Of a stretch of 64,000 bases of DNA, positions 8,452 to 16,966 are shown one piece after another. The notes beneath the pieces were generated by a model. That model saw nothing but the letters and a program-made list of their open reading frames with translations, was not told the DNA's origin and did no database searches. The position numbers were made by a program, and so were the translations under genes. Positions within the stretch are counted from its first letter, which is position 1; each line of letters starts with the position of its first letter. The stretch covers positions 310,001 through 374,000 of the forward strand of contig NZ_JASBQQ010000002.1 in assembly GCF_029961185.1 (NCBI RefSeq), read 5' to 3'. This stretch comes from Albidovulum aestuarii (GTDB lineage: Bacteria > Pseudomonadota > Alphaproteobacteria > Rhodobacterales > Rhodobacteraceae).

Positions 8452-8582
8452 TTTTCTGCTCTGTTTTCTGCCTCAATGGCGCGACATTGCGGTCATGCCA
8501 GCCATCGCGTCAATCGGGTTGAACACAAATCCGCGTGATCGAGTCCCTAGCGCAACAGCGTAAAAAACAGCGTGACAGAACG

Positions 8583-8612
8583 AAAAAGGCGCGGACCAAT
8601 GGTCCGCGCCTT
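8583..8612 (-). terminator. Rho-independent terminator of rplM-rpsI
   Basis: On the minus strand GGCGCGGACC and GGTCCGCGCC (8588-8597 and 8601-8610) form a perfect 10-bp stem with a 3-base loop, followed by five T residues. It lies 34 bases after the rpsI stop. Confidence 0.93.
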
Positions 8613-8645
8613 CGAGTTTTCCCTCCGGCGACAGCCGGAAGCAGA

Positions 8646-9149
8646 TCAGCGCTTCGAGAACTGGAAGCTGCGGCGGGCTTTCGCCTTGCCGTATTTCTTC
8701 CGCTCGACCACGCGGCTGTCGCGGGTCAGGAAGCCTGCTGCCTTCAGCGCACCGCGCAAGCTGGGTTCATAAAGCTGAAGCGCCTTCGAGATGCCGTGCT
8801 TGACCGCACCGGCCTGACCCGAAAGACCGCCACCGGCAACCGTGGCCATCACGTCGAACTGTCCTTCGACATTGGCGACCTGGAACGGCTGGCGCAGGAT
8901 CATCTGCAGCACCGGACGGGCGAAGTACTTCGTATAGTCGATGAACTCGCCCTTGTTGTTGCGGATCAGGAACTTGCCGGAACCCGGCTTGATCCAGACG
9001 CGGGCAACCGCGTCCTTCCGCTTGCCCGTCGCATAGGACCGGCCCAGCGCATCGCGCTGCGGTTCACGGGGCGCTTCGATTTCGGCGACAGCCTCGGTGC
9101 CAGAGACGGCCGACTTCAGATCGTCGAGAGATTTGATTTCGTCAGCCAT
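8646..9149 (-). CDS. rpsI: 30S ribosomal protein S9
   Basis: S9 contacts 16S rRNA and, through its C-terminal tail, the P-site tRNA. The 167-residue protein has the family core [17 protein letters not shown], the [16 protein letters not shown] motif and the basic terminal SFQFSKR. The first 35 residues form an acidic N-terminal extension common in alphaproteobacteria. It follows rplM by one base. Confidence 0.98.
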   Translation of the reverse strand: MADEIKSLDDLKSAVSGTEAVAEIEAPREPQRDALGRSYATGKRKDAVARVWIKPGSGKFLIRNNKGEFIDYTKYFARPVLQMILRQPFQVANVEGQFDVMATVAGGGLSGQAGAVKHGISKALQLYEPSLRGALKAAGFLTRDSRVVERKKYGKAKARRSFQFSKR

Positions 9150-9150
9150 C

Positions 9151-9615
9151 TTACGCGCTCCGGGTGTTCTTCGGGTTCATCGACTTGACGTCGAGAACTT
9201 CGGGGGACTGCGCTTCATGCGGATGCTCGGCACCGGCATAGACGCGCAGGTTCGACATCTGCTGCTTGCCCAGCTTGTTGCGGCTGATCATGCGCTCGAC
9301 GGCCTTGATCACGACGCGCTCGGGATGGGCGCCGTCCAGCACCTGCTCGGCGGTGCGGAACTTGATGCCGCCCGGATGGCCGGTATGCCAGTAGTACCGC
9401 TTGTCAGCGCGCTTGTTGCCGGTCATCTGCACCTTGTCGGCGTTGATGACGATGACGTTGTCGCCCATGTCCATATGCGGGGTGAAGGTCGCCTTGTGCT
9501 TGCCGCGCAGGCGCATGGCGACGATCGTGGCGAGGCGGCCCAGAACAACGCCCTCGGCGTCGATCAGGATCCACTTCTTCTCGATCTCCGCCGGAGTTGC
9601 GGTATAGGTCTTCAT
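9151..9615 (-). CDS. rplM: 50S ribosomal protein L13
   Basis: L13 is an early-assembling large subunit protein. The 154-residue sequence has [15 protein letters not shown] near the start, the [13 protein letters not shown] segment and the [12 protein letters not shown]-terminal block. It is first in the conserved rplM-rpsI pair. A candidate promoter lies at 9678-9706. Confidence 0.98.
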   Translation of the reverse strand: MKTYTATPAEIEKKWILIDAEGVVLGRLATIVAMRLRGKHKATFTPHMDMGDNVIVINADKVQMTGNKRADKRYYWHTGHPGGIKFRTAEQVLDGAHPERVVIKAVERMISRNKLGKQQMSNLRVYAGAEHPHEAQSPEVLDVKSMNPKNTRSA

Positions 9616-9677
9616 TGTCAGCCCTTCGAGTTCGGGTTCCTGGGCAGCCCGGAAGCCACCCGAAATTCGGATGCGGG

Positions 9678-9706
9678 CTTGTCTCCGATCCGCACGCGCT
9701 GGTCAA
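9678..9706 (-). promoter_or_regulatory. Candidate promoter for rplM-rpsI
   Basis: On the minus strand TTGACC (9701-9706) and GACAAG (9678-9683) have a 17-base spacer, 62 bases upstream of the rplM start. The -10 is imperfect, but it resembles the GATAAG of the rplU promoter in this window. Confidence 0.4.
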
Positions 9707-9754
9707 GTGGGTGAGATCATAATTATCTGTGTAATTTCAATGTGTTAAAAAATA

Positions 9755-9768
9755 GGTATTCAAATACC
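9755..9768. promoter_or_regulatory. Inverted repeat in the rplM upstream region
   Basis: GGTATT-CA-AATACC is a perfect 6-bp inverted repeat with a 2-base centre, in a locally AT-rich stretch (9720-9780) between divergent rplM and the small zinc-finger gene. It could be an operator for either side. The 9769-9894 remainder shows nothing clear. Confidence 0.35.
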
Positions 9769-9894
9769 CCAAAAATCCGCAACAAAGTCACCCCACAACG
9801 CATCAGACCAAAGGCTGATGACTGACAGGACGGTCCATGATTTGCTAAACTCGTTTGAATTTCAGACCAACCCGGGATTTGTACGGACGATCAT

Positions 9895-10116
9895 ATGGCG
9901 CCGCCAGGCACGAAAAAGGACCAGACCCCTCCGGTAAAACGCCGGTGTCACCGTTGCCACGGCTCAGGCCGCGCACCCTGCCAGATTTGCGGCGGTGCGG
10001 GACAGGTCGTGATGGGAACCACGCCGCTGGGCAAACCGAAATTCGACCGCTGCAGCGGCTGTTTCGGAACCCGGACGACGCGCTGCACCTCGTGCCAGGG
10101 GGACGGGTTCATCTGA
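9895..10116 (+). CDS. Small DnaJ-like zinc-finger protein
   Basis: This 73-residue protein is almost entirely a CxxCxGxG-type zinc-binding module. CHRCHGSG, CQICGGAG, CSGCFG and CTSCQGDG give four CxxC pairs, as in the cysteine-rich domain of DnaJ, but with no J-domain or C-terminal domain. Similar stand-alone modules are thought to bind zinc and may aid folding or assembly of partner proteins; no partner is apparent here. The ribosome site (GGACGATCAT) is weak, and the gene ends two bases before the thioesterase stop on the other strand. Confidence 0.75.
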   Translation: MAPPGTKKDQTPPVKRRCHRCHGSGRAPCQICGGAGQVVMGTTPLGKPKFDRCSGCFGTRTTRCTSCQGDGFI

Positions 10117-10118
10117 CC

Positions 10119-10550
10119 TCATTCAGCGGCGCGTTTCGGCGGGATCGAATAGGTCATGTTCGCCCGCGCCACCGGCGCGTCCATACCCTCGGACCGGATC
10201 AGCACATCACCTACCGCCAGCACGCGCCCCATCTTCAACAGTCGCGCCGTCCCGATCAGGTCGCGCCCGGCCTCTGGCTTGCGCAGGAAATCGACCGCCC
10301 CGTTCGTGGTGACCGCCAATTCTACCGGCCCGATGCGTGCAAGAATGGCCAGATAGACCGCCACGTCGGCCAAGGCGAAGATATTGGGACCCGAGACGGT
10401 GCCGCCGGGCCTCAGATGCCGCTCCCCGACCTTCAGCCGCATGACGATCCCGTCCTCGGTCAGACGCTCGATCGCGAAGTCACCCTTTACCTGCGGAAAC
10501 TCGCGCTCCAGAAACGCCGCCAGATCCGCCTCGTTCATCACCGCTTGCAT
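10119..10550 (-). CDS. PaaI-type hotdog thioesterase
   Basis: A 143-residue hotdog-fold protein likely hydrolysing an acyl-CoA. RPGGTVSGPNIFALADVAVY matches the PaaI/YbgC motif carrying the catalytic Asp, and TTNGAVDFLRKP follows as in the family. GGGAGGGAAG lies directly before the ATG at 10550, which fixes the start although the frame is open further upstream. It is divergent from an enoyl-CoA hydratase 55 bases away, suggesting a shared role in CoA-ester metabolism. Confidence 0.9.
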   Translation of the reverse strand: MQAVMNEADLAAFLEREFPQVKGDFAIERLTEDGIVMRLKVGERHLRPGGTVSGPNIFALADVAVYLAILARIGPVELAVTTNGAVDFLRKPEAGRDLIGTARLLKMGRVLAVGDVLIRSEGMDAPVARANMTYSIPPKRAAE

Positions 10551-10605
10551 CTTCCCTCCCCTGCCGTCGCGGCCTAGAGTTCCCCGAACCGTAAGGAATG
10601 ACAAG

Positions 10606-11394
10606 ATGAGCGACCCGATCCTTTTACGCGACGATGCCGACGGTATCGCCACGCTGACCCTGAACAGCCCCGGTAGCCTGAATGCCTTGTCCGATGCCAT
10701 GCTGGCCGCGCTGAAGGACGCCTTCGCGCGTCTCGCCCAGGATCCGGGCATCCGCGTGGTGGTCCTGAAAGGCGCGGGCAAGGCGTTCTGTGCCGGACAT
10801 GACCTGAAGGAGATGCAGGCGGGCCGCGCCGCCCCCGACAAGGGCCGCGCCTATTTCGCCGATCTCTTCGCCCGCTGCGCCGAGGTCATGCAGATGATCC
10901 CCGCCCTGCCCCAGCCGGTCATCGCCGAAGCCCATGGCATCGCCACCGCCGCCGGATGCCAGCTCGTGGCTTCCTGCGACATGGCCGTCGCCGCCGAGGG
11001 CACGAAATTCGGCGTCAACGGCGTCAATATCGGGCTATTCTGCTCCACTCCCATGGTCGCTCTCTCGCGCAACGTACCTCGCAAGGTCGCGTTCGAGATG
11101 CTGACGACCGGCCAGTTCATCGACGCCGCCCGCGCCGCCGAGGTCGGGCTGGTGAACAAGGTGGTTCCCTCCCAGACACTTGCCGCCGAGACCCGGGCCC
11201 TCGCCGAAACCGTCGTGGCCAAGCTCACCGCCGCCGTCAAGATCGGCAAGCGCGCCTTTTATGATCAGATCGAGATGACGCGGGCCGAGGCCTACGACCA
11301 CGCCGCCGCCGTGATGGTTGAAAACATGCTCTGGCGTGACACCGAGGAAGGTATCTCGGCCTTCATCGAAAAACGAAAACCCGACTGGGCCTGA
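10606..11394 (+). CDS. Enoyl-CoA hydratase/isomerase family protein
   Basis: The 262-residue crotonase-fold protein has the oxyanion segment KAFCAGHDLKEM and the second one HGIATAAGCQLVASCDMAV. In the latter the usual catalytic Glu positions are altered, as in the mammalian ECHDC3-like group, so it may not be a classical hydratase. The C-terminal trimerisation helices are present. AAGGAATGACAAG precedes the ATG. It faces the MFS gene and both end at the GC-hairpin repeat at 11399. Confidence 0.88.
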   Translation: MSDPILLRDDADGIATLTLNSPGSLNALSDAMLAALKDAFARLAQDPGIRVVVLKGAGKAFCAGHDLKEMQAGRAAPDKGRAYFADLFARCAEVMQMIPALPQPVIAEAHGIATAAGCQLVASCDMAVAAEGTKFGVNGVNIGLFCSTPMVALSRNVPRKVAFEMLTTGQFIDAARAAEVGLVNKVVPSQTLAAETRALAETVVAKLTAAVKIGKRAFYDQIEMTRAEAYDHAAAVMVENMLWRDTEEGISAFIEKRKPDWA

Positions 11395-11398
11395 CCCT

Positions 11399-11449
11399 CC
11401 CACTTTCTGTCCGAAAATACTCCGGGGGTCCGGGGGCTGGCCCCCGGTC
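11399..11449. repeat. Intergenic hairpin repeat, copy B (bidirectional terminator candidate)
   Basis: The core ACTTTCTGTCCGAAAATACTCC is nearly identical to copy A, and CCGGGGG (11430-11436) pairs with CCCCCGG (11441-11447). It is the only sequence between two convergent stop codons, so it probably ends both transcripts even though no long T-run is present. Confidence 0.7.
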
Positions 11450-11454
11450 CGAAT

Positions 11455-12633
11455 TCAGATTCCGCGCGTCCTGAGCCAGAACGCGATCCCCAATGCCACC
11501 AGCGCGGCCAGAAGCGTCACCCACAGCAGCAGGGTCACGCCCCCCGCCCCGATCAAGAGCGCACCGAGGAACGGCGCTGCCGCCCCGGCCGTGAGCGGCG
11601 CCATGGCCAGAGACCCGCTCACCGCGCCGAAGTTTTCCTGCCCCAAGGCCTCGGCGGTCAGAAGCGGGCGCAGGATCGACTGGATGCCGATCGACGTGCC
11701 CTGAAGCACGGCATAGATCACCAGAAGCCAGACCTGCCCGGTGCCCGCCAGAAGTGCCACACTGGCAAGGCTCATCCCCAGCGCGATGCCGCGCGCAACC
11801 GGGCCGGATCTGGCGCGAGCGCCCGCCAGCATCACAACGATGCGGCCCGCCACCTGCATCGGCCCCACGGTGGAGGCGATGAGTACGGCAAGCCCGTGTG
11901 GCGCCCCCCGGTCGGTCAGGATCGGCAGCGCGAAGGTAAAAAGCATCGTGTGATTGCCCATCAGAAGTCCGAAGAACGCCGCCAGCGCCCAGAAATCCGG
12001 CCGCTTCAGCACAGCCCGGACCGCGCCGGGCGGTGTCGCCACCATCGGTCCGCCGCGCCGTTCGCCGCGCCTGAGGAAGCGTACACCAAGGATATTCGTG
12101 GGCAGCGTCACCGCAAGCTGAACCGCCGCGAAGACAAGAACCGCCCCGCGCCAGCCCAAAGCCTCACCTGTCAGCGCGCCCAGCGGGAAGGCGACGGTGG
12201 AGGCAAAACCCGCGACCAGCGTCACCCGGATGATGCCCGTCCGCGCCTCGCGCCCCAGCCGACGCGTCAGGAAGGAAAAGCAGGTCTCGTAAAGGCTTGC
12301 GGCCTGCGCGAACCCGATGACGATCCAGAGCGCATACCAGAGCCAGAGCACCTCGACCCGCGACAGGGCCGCCAGACACAGCGCCCCCAAAGCCGCCGCC
12401 CCACCCAGAAGCGCCCCGCCATAGCCCTTGTCCACCAGCCGCCCCGTAAACGGCGCCAGCCCAGCTTGCGTCAGAAGCGCTAGCGTCGGCCCGAGCGCCA
12501 GTTCCGCCCGGCTCCAGCCGGAACCGTCCTCCAGCGACAGGATGATCGCGCCGAAGATATAGACCAGCGACGCGAAGCCCGCCGTCTGACCCACCGCAAG
12601 CAGCCAGACGCCGATGCTGTCATCGCGGCTCAT
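11455..12633 (-). CDS. Major facilitator superfamily transporter
   Basis: A 392-residue protein with about twelve hydrophobic segments in two halves, in the MFS fold. It resembles the monocarboxylate/oxalate-antiporter-like group, but no substrate-specific motif is visible. The start at 12633 is taken over an upstream open frame because it lies five bases after the carboxypeptidase stop and gives a short cytosolic N-terminus. The ribosome site (GAGCGT) is modest, so translation may depend on the upstream gene. Third gene of the ctaA-carboxypeptidase-MFS run. Confidence 0.85.
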   Translation of the reverse strand: MSRDDSIGVWLLAVGQTAGFASLVYIFGAIILSLEDGSGWSRAELALGPTLALLTQAGLAPFTGRLVDKGYGGALLGGAAALGALCLAALSRVEVLWLWYALWIVIGFAQAASLYETCFSFLTRRLGREARTGIIRVTLVAGFASTVAFPLGALTGEALGWRGAVLVFAAVQLAVTLPTNILGVRFLRRGERRGGPMVATPPGAVRAVLKRPDFWALAAFFGLLMGNHTMLFTFALPILTDRGAPHGLAVLIASTVGPMQVAGRIVVMLAGARARSGPVARGIALGMSLASVALLAGTGQVWLLVIYAVLQGTSIGIQSILRPLLTAEALGQENFGAVSGSLAMAPLTAGAAAPFLGALLIGAGGVTLLLWVTLLAALVALGIAFWLRTRGI

Positions 12634-12637
12634 ACGC

Positions 12638-14122
12638 TCAGAGCCCGTAGAGGTCGCCGAACTTGGCGTCGAGATAGTCCAGAAGCGGCCCTTCATTGGG
12701 GACAAACCCACAGGCCCGTTCGATCACCTCGGCCGGGCGGTAAAGCCCGCCGAAGCGCTGCACCTTTGCCGTCAGCCAGTCTGTCGCGGGCTTCGCATCT
12801 CCGCGCGCGAGGTCGGCGTCGACATCCGGCAGGTCGGCCCGCAAGGCCTTCATCAAACACCCGGCATAGACATTGCCGAGCGTGTAGGTCGGGAAATAGC
12901 CAAAGAGCCCGACCGACCAATGCACATCCTGCAAGACACCGTTCGCGGGCCGGTCGACCCGAACCCCGAAATCCTCGGCAAAGCGGGCATTCCACGCCGC
13001 TTCCAGATCGGCGACCTCAAGCGTTCCCGCCATCACCCGCCGCTCCAGATCGAAGCGCATCATGATGTGCAGGTTGTAATGGACCTCGTCCGCCTCGGTC
13101 CGGATATAGCCCGACTGCACGCGGTTCACCGACCGGTAGAACTCCCCGGCGGAACCTACGCCGAAGTCACCGAAGATCTCGCGCATCCGGCCATGGAGCC
13201 AGCCGGTGAAGGCGCGCGAGCGGCCGATCTGGTTTTCATAGATCCGGCTCTGGCTTTCATGCACGCCCATCGACACGCCCGCGCCCAATGGCGTGAAAAG
13301 ATGGGCGGGGTCGATCGCCAGTTCGTAACAGGCATGGCCGACCTCGTGGATCGTCGAATAGAGGCAGTTGAAGGGATCGGCCTCCACCACCCGCGTGGTG
13401 ATCCGGGCATCGTTGCCCGAGCCTGAGGAGAAGGGATGCACCGCCAGATCGAGCCGCCCCCGGGTCCAGTCATAACCGAAAGCCGTCGCAAGCTCACGCG
13501 CCAGCGCCAGTTGCCCTTCCTTTGTGAAATGTCCCGTGACCGGCGCGGGCTGCCCCCCGGCCCCAAGCACCTTTTCGCGAAGCGCCACAAGGCGCGGACG
13601 CATCCGGCCGAACATCGCGCCGATTGTCGCGGCCGTCGCACCGGGTTCGTAATCGTCCAAAAGCGCGTCATAGACATCGCCGCCGCCGAACCCGGCCGCT
13701 GCCAGCGCCTGCCCCTTCTCGCGCATTAGCGCCACGACCTTCTCGAAGATCGGCAGAAAACGCGCGACATCGTCCTTTGCCCGCGCCTCGGCCCAGATGC
13801 CCTGCGCGATGCTCGTCACCCGGGCGATCTCTGCCGCCAGCCTGCCGGGCACGGCGGCATTGCGGTTGTAGGACCGCCCAATCAACTCCAGCGACCGCGC
13901 GCCGGAGGCATCCGGCGCCTCTGCCCCGGCCAGCCAGTCACCCACGCGCGGGTCGGTGCGACGGGCATGCAGGACGCCCTCGATCGCCGCCATCTCCTCG
14001 CCGCGCTGTTCGGCAGCACCCTCGGGCATCATGGTTTCCTGATCCCAGCCCAGACGGCCCGCGATCTGCGCCAGCGCCTCTGTCTCGCGCTGGAAGGCCA
14101 TGAGGTCGGCGAAAGCGGTCAT
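12638..14122 (-). CDS. Carboxypeptidase Taq (M32 metallopeptidase)
   Basis: This 494-residue zinc carboxypeptidase removes C-terminal residues from peptides. The HEVGHACYE motif (HExxH) lies in the middle, followed by GVHESQSRIYENQIGRS with the third ligand Glu, and the C-terminal block HWSVGLFGYFPTYTLGN is typical of M32. No signal peptide, so cytosolic. Its start overlaps the ctaA stop by ATGA, indicating co-translation. Confidence 0.95.
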   Translation of the reverse strand: MTAFADLMAFQRETEALAQIAGRLGWDQETMMPEGAAEQRGEEMAAIEGVLHARRTDPRVGDWLAGAEAPDASGARSLELIGRSYNRNAAVPGRLAAEIARVTSIAQGIWAEARAKDDVARFLPIFEKVVALMREKGQALAAAGFGGGDVYDALLDDYEPGATAATIGAMFGRMRPRLVALREKVLGAGGQPAPVTGHFTKEGQLALARELATAFGYDWTRGRLDLAVHPFSSGSGNDARITTRVVEADPFNCLYSTIHEVGHACYELAIDPAHLFTPLGAGVSMGVHESQSRIYENQIGRSRAFTGWLHGRMREIFGDFGVGSAGEFYRSVNRVQSGYIRTEADEVHYNLHIMMRFDLERRVMAGTLEVADLEAAWNARFAEDFGVRVDRPANGVLQDVHWSVGLFGYFPTYTLGNVYAGCLMKALRADLPDVDADLARGDAKPATDWLTAKVQRFGGLYRPAEVIERACGFVPNEGPLLDYLDAKFGDLYGL

Positions 14123-15273
14123 TGCGCGCCCCGGATCGTCGCGGTGATCGGATATTGCGCCCGGTGCCGCGCCCGGATCACGGCGACCCAGACCGCGACC
14201 GCACCCAACTGGTGGATGAGCCCCAACGACAGGGGGGCGGCATGAACCACGGTGACAATGCCCAGCACGACCTGAGCGGCTAGCGCCACGATAACAAAGG
14301 TGAAGGCCCCGCGCGTCGCGGGCTGGGCGGACTTGCGCCCCCTGAGCCAGACGACGATGCCAAAGGCCAGCAGAAGATAGCCCGCCATCCGGTGGACAAA
14401 CTGCACGAGCCCCGGATTTTCAAAGAAGGCCAGCACCGCAGGCCCACCTTCAGGCAGATAGAAGGCATCAGCCGGGAAGAAGCTTTCGCCCATCAGTGGC
14501 CAGGTCGGAAAGGCGCGGCCCGCGTCGATCCCCGCCACCAAGGCACCGAGCAATATCTGCAGGAAGGCGAAATGCATCAGCCCCGTCGACATCGAGAAAA
14601 GCTTGGCCTCGCGCGACCTGCGGGCCTGCAACAACTCCGTCTCCCGCCGCGAAAGCGAGAGCATGTACCAGGCAATCAGCCCAAGGATCGCAAAGGCCAG
14701 ACCAAGATGGATCGCAAGACGGTAGGATGCCACATCGACCATGCGGCCCGTCAGGCCGGACGACACCATCCACCAGCCGATTGCCCCCTGCAGCCCGCCC
14801 AGAGCACCGAGACCCGCGAGCCGCCCGGTCCAGCCGGCGGGCATCCGCTTGGTCGCCCAGAAGAATACGAATCCCGCGGCCCAGACCAGCCCGACGAACC
14901 GGCCAAGCTGCCTGTGCCCCCATTCCCACCAGAAAATTGTCTTGAACTCCTCAAGCCCCATCTGGTGGTTCTGTAGCTGAAACTCAGGGCTCGCCTGATA
15001 CTTGGCGAATTCCGCCTGCCAGTCAGCCGCGTTCATCGGCGGCAACGCGCCCGTGACGGGTCGCCATTCGGTGATCGACAACCCGCTGTCGGTCAGCCGT
15101 GTCAGACCGCCCACCGCGATCATCGCGACGACCAGCGCGAAGAGAATGGCGAGCCAGATCCGCACCGCACCGCGCGCGCCTCCACGCCCCCGATCGATCA
15201 TGCCGCCTGTTGGCGTCCCAACGGGTTTCTGCCCCTCACCGACCTCTTCAAAAATGCTGCGTTTACCGGCCAT
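14119..15273 (-). CDS. ctaA: Heme A synthase (CtaA/COX15)
   Basis: CtaA oxidises the C8 methyl of heme O to give heme A for aa3-type cytochrome oxidase. The 384-residue protein has eight hydrophobic segments. The heme-binding His residues occur in EWGHRQLGRFVG, RLAIHLGLAF, QFVHRMAGY and IHQLGAVAVW, and GGLTRLTDSGLSITEWRPVT is the family hallmark. It is the type 2 (alphaproteobacterial/mitochondrial) form. Start at 15273 follows GGAGGGCGTC. A -35/-10 pair lies just upstream. Confidence 0.95.
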   Translation of the reverse strand: MAGKRSIFEEVGEGQKPVGTPTGGMIDRGRGGARGAVRIWLAILFALVVAMIAVGGLTRLTDSGLSITEWRPVTGALPPMNAADWQAEFAKYQASPEFQLQNHQMGLEEFKTIFWWEWGHRQLGRFVGLVWAAGFVFFWATKRMPAGWTGRLAGLGALGGLQGAIGWWMVSSGLTGRMVDVASYRLAIHLGLAFAILGLIAWYMLSLSRRETELLQARRSREAKLFSMSTGLMHFAFLQILLGALVAGIDAGRAFPTWPLMGESFFPADAFYLPEGGPAVLAFFENPGLVQFVHRMAGYLLLAFGIVVWLRGRKSAQPATRGAFTFVIVALAAQVVLGIVTVVHAAPLSLGLIHQLGAVAVWVAVIRARHRAQYPITATIRGAQ

Positions 15274-15296
15274 GACGCCCTCCGTTCGACGGGCGG

Positions 15297-15325
15297 ACAC
15301 TATGCAAGGGCAGGGTCGGCTTCAA
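15297..15325 (-). promoter_or_regulatory. Candidate sigma-70 promoter for ctaA operon
   Basis: On the minus strand TTGAAG (15320-15325) and TAGTGT (15297-15302) have a 17-base spacer. Transcription would begin about 15 bases before the ctaA ATG. The rest of the 15326-15466 gap shows no clear feature. Confidence 0.6.
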
Positions 15326-15466
15326 GGCCACATGGCACCGATCTCGCCGATGTCGTTGCGCCTCACGCACCCTGCCGGGACCGCGATTCGACTCAAACCC
15401 GGTTTCATGCCAATCATTGAACAGTCTTTGATTTTATGGAGTTATCCGCAACCAGGGGGACGGAAC

Positions 15467-16012
15467 ATGACGAAACAATTGCGCGCCGCGGCAACGGTAT
15501 CGGCTGTTCTTGCGCTATCCGTCATCGCGACCCCCGTCTTGGTTCAGGAAAATCCCGCCGAGCGCGTGGATATGATCAGGACCCAGAATGCGCTCAGGCT
15601 GGTTCGTGATTTTGGATACGACAGCCGCCATTTCCACTTTCTGATGACGACCGCGATCATATCGTTTGAAGGCGGCTGGATGGCCCGCGACGCGGCGGAG
15701 GGCCTGTCCTACGCTGAAAACCTCAGGGAAGTTGCAAAGAGCCAATACCTTCCGAAATACAATCGGCTGCGGGCGCGACTTGAGACCAACAAGAACCTTG
15801 ATGAAGAGGAAAAGGCAAAGGTCGACGCGGCGGTCGGTCAGATGCTGGACCTTGTCGCGCTGTCGCACTTAGTCGCTGAAGCGTTGGACGCTGGCGACGG
15901 CGAGACAGCTAACAAGCTGTTTCATGAAACAGCCTTCCCCAATTTCAAAGACGTCTGGGCGACGAACTACACCCTGGCAACCAATGCGGAACGGCGGCTT
16001 CCACGTCGCTGA
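15467..16012 (+). CDS. Secreted helical protein of unknown function
   Basis: A 181-residue protein with an N-terminal signal-like segment (MTKQLRAAATVSAVLALSV) that probably directs it to the periplasm. The mature part is rich in charged helices and includes FHFLMTTAIISFEGGWMARD and a Lys/Glu-rich middle. There is no heme motif and no recognised domain. AGGGGGACGGAAC gives a strong ribosome site. It is followed by a double-hairpin repeat (16083-16153). Confidence 0.7.
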   Translation: MTKQLRAAATVSAVLALSVIATPVLVQENPAERVDMIRTQNALRLVRDFGYDSRHFHFLMTTAIISFEGGWMARDAAEGLSYAENLREVAKSQYLPKYNRLRARLETNKNLDEEEKAKVDAAVGQMLDLVALSHLVAEALDAGDGETANKLFHETAFPNFKDVWATNYTLATNAERRLPRR

Positions 16013-16082
16013 AACCGTCCGCAAAACTTGTGGTTTTATAAGGACCAATTCGAAGATAACAGCGGCACGTCCGGTCGAAACC

Positions 16083-16153
16083 GGGATGAAAAGTTTTGTG
16101 CCAAAACTTTTCATCCCGCTACGGAAGGATTTTGTCCCAAAATCCTTCCGTAG
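16083..16153. repeat. Tandem double-hairpin intergenic element, copy 1
   Basis: Two perfect inverted repeats stand side by side. GGGATGAAAAGTTTTG (16083-16098) pairs with 16102-16117 around a 3-base loop, and CTACGGAAGGATTTT (16119-16133) pairs with 16139-16153 around GTCCC. A related pair in the opposite order lies at 46841-46891. It sits between convergent genes and may end both transcripts. Confidence 0.85.
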
Positions 16154-16165
16154 CCGCACCCGACT

Positions 16166-16903
16166 TCATTTTCCGGCTTTGCGCACGATCTGTCGCAGTA
16201 CACCGTGCAGCGTCTGAACATCGGCCCGCGTCAGCGGCATCCGGCTCCAGAGATTGCGAAGGTTCAGCTTCATCCCCTCGGCCTTCGTCGCGGGGAAGAA
16301 GAAACCCGCCTCCTCCAGCCGCTCCTCGTAATGATCGCCAAGTTTCTCGACCTCGATCGCGGGGGCAAGCTCGGTGCCTGCTAGTTCCAGCACCTCGGGC
16401 GGGGTCGCGTCACCCTGCCGCCGCCATTCATAGGCGCAAAGCAGCACTGCCTGACCGAGATTGAGCGAGGCGAAATCAGGGTTCACAGGGATCGAGATGA
16501 TGGCGTTGGCGCGAGATATGTCCTCGTTCTCCAGCCCGGCACGTTCGGGCCCGAAGAGGATGCCGACCTTCTGGCCGGACGCACAAAGCGCGCGGGCATG
16601 TTCCATCGCGCGTTCCGGCGTCATCACCGGCTTGGTCAGGTCGCGCGAGCGCGCGGTCGTCGCGAATACATAGGAACAGTCGTGGATCGCCTCCGGCAGC
16701 GTCTCAAAGACGCCCGCATGATCCAGCACCTTTCCCGCCGCGCCCGAGGCCATTGCGACGGCGCGCGGATTGGGCCAACCGTCGCGCGGGTCGATCAGCC
16801 GCATATGCGTGAGTCCGAAATTCAGCATGGCGCGGGCGGCGGCGCCGATATTCTCGCCCATCTGCGGCCGGACAAGAATGAAGGCGGGCTGAAGGTCGGA
16901 CAT
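16166..16903 (-). CDS. trmJ: tRNA (cytidine/uridine-2'-O-)-methyltransferase TrmJ-like
   Basis: A 245-residue SPOUT RNA methyltransferase, expected to 2'-O-methylate tRNA position 32 using S-adenosylmethionine. FILVRPQMGENIGAAARAM (about 8-26) is the TrmJ N-terminal block. The knot motifs ILFGPERAGLENEDI and IPVNPDFASLNLGQAV follow in order. The frame is open far upstream, but the ATG at 16903 follows AGGAAAACGACC and gives the family N-terminus. It is divergent from the TfoX-like gene. Confidence 0.92.
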   Translation of the reverse strand: MSDLQPAFILVRPQMGENIGAAARAMLNFGLTHMRLIDPRDGWPNPRAVAMASGAAGKVLDHAGVFETLPEAIHDCSYVFATTARSRDLTKPVMTPERAMEHARALCASGQKVGILFGPERAGLENEDISRANAIISIPVNPDFASLNLGQAVLLCAYEWRRQGDATPPEVLELAGTELAPAIEVEKLGDHYEERLEEAGFFFPATKAEGMKLNLRNLWSRMPLTRADVQTLHGVLRQIVRKAGK

Positions 16904-16966
16904 GGTCGTTTTCCTGTTGTTCGCGGCCTGATACGATGACGCGCCCCAACCCGCAAGGAGACGGCC

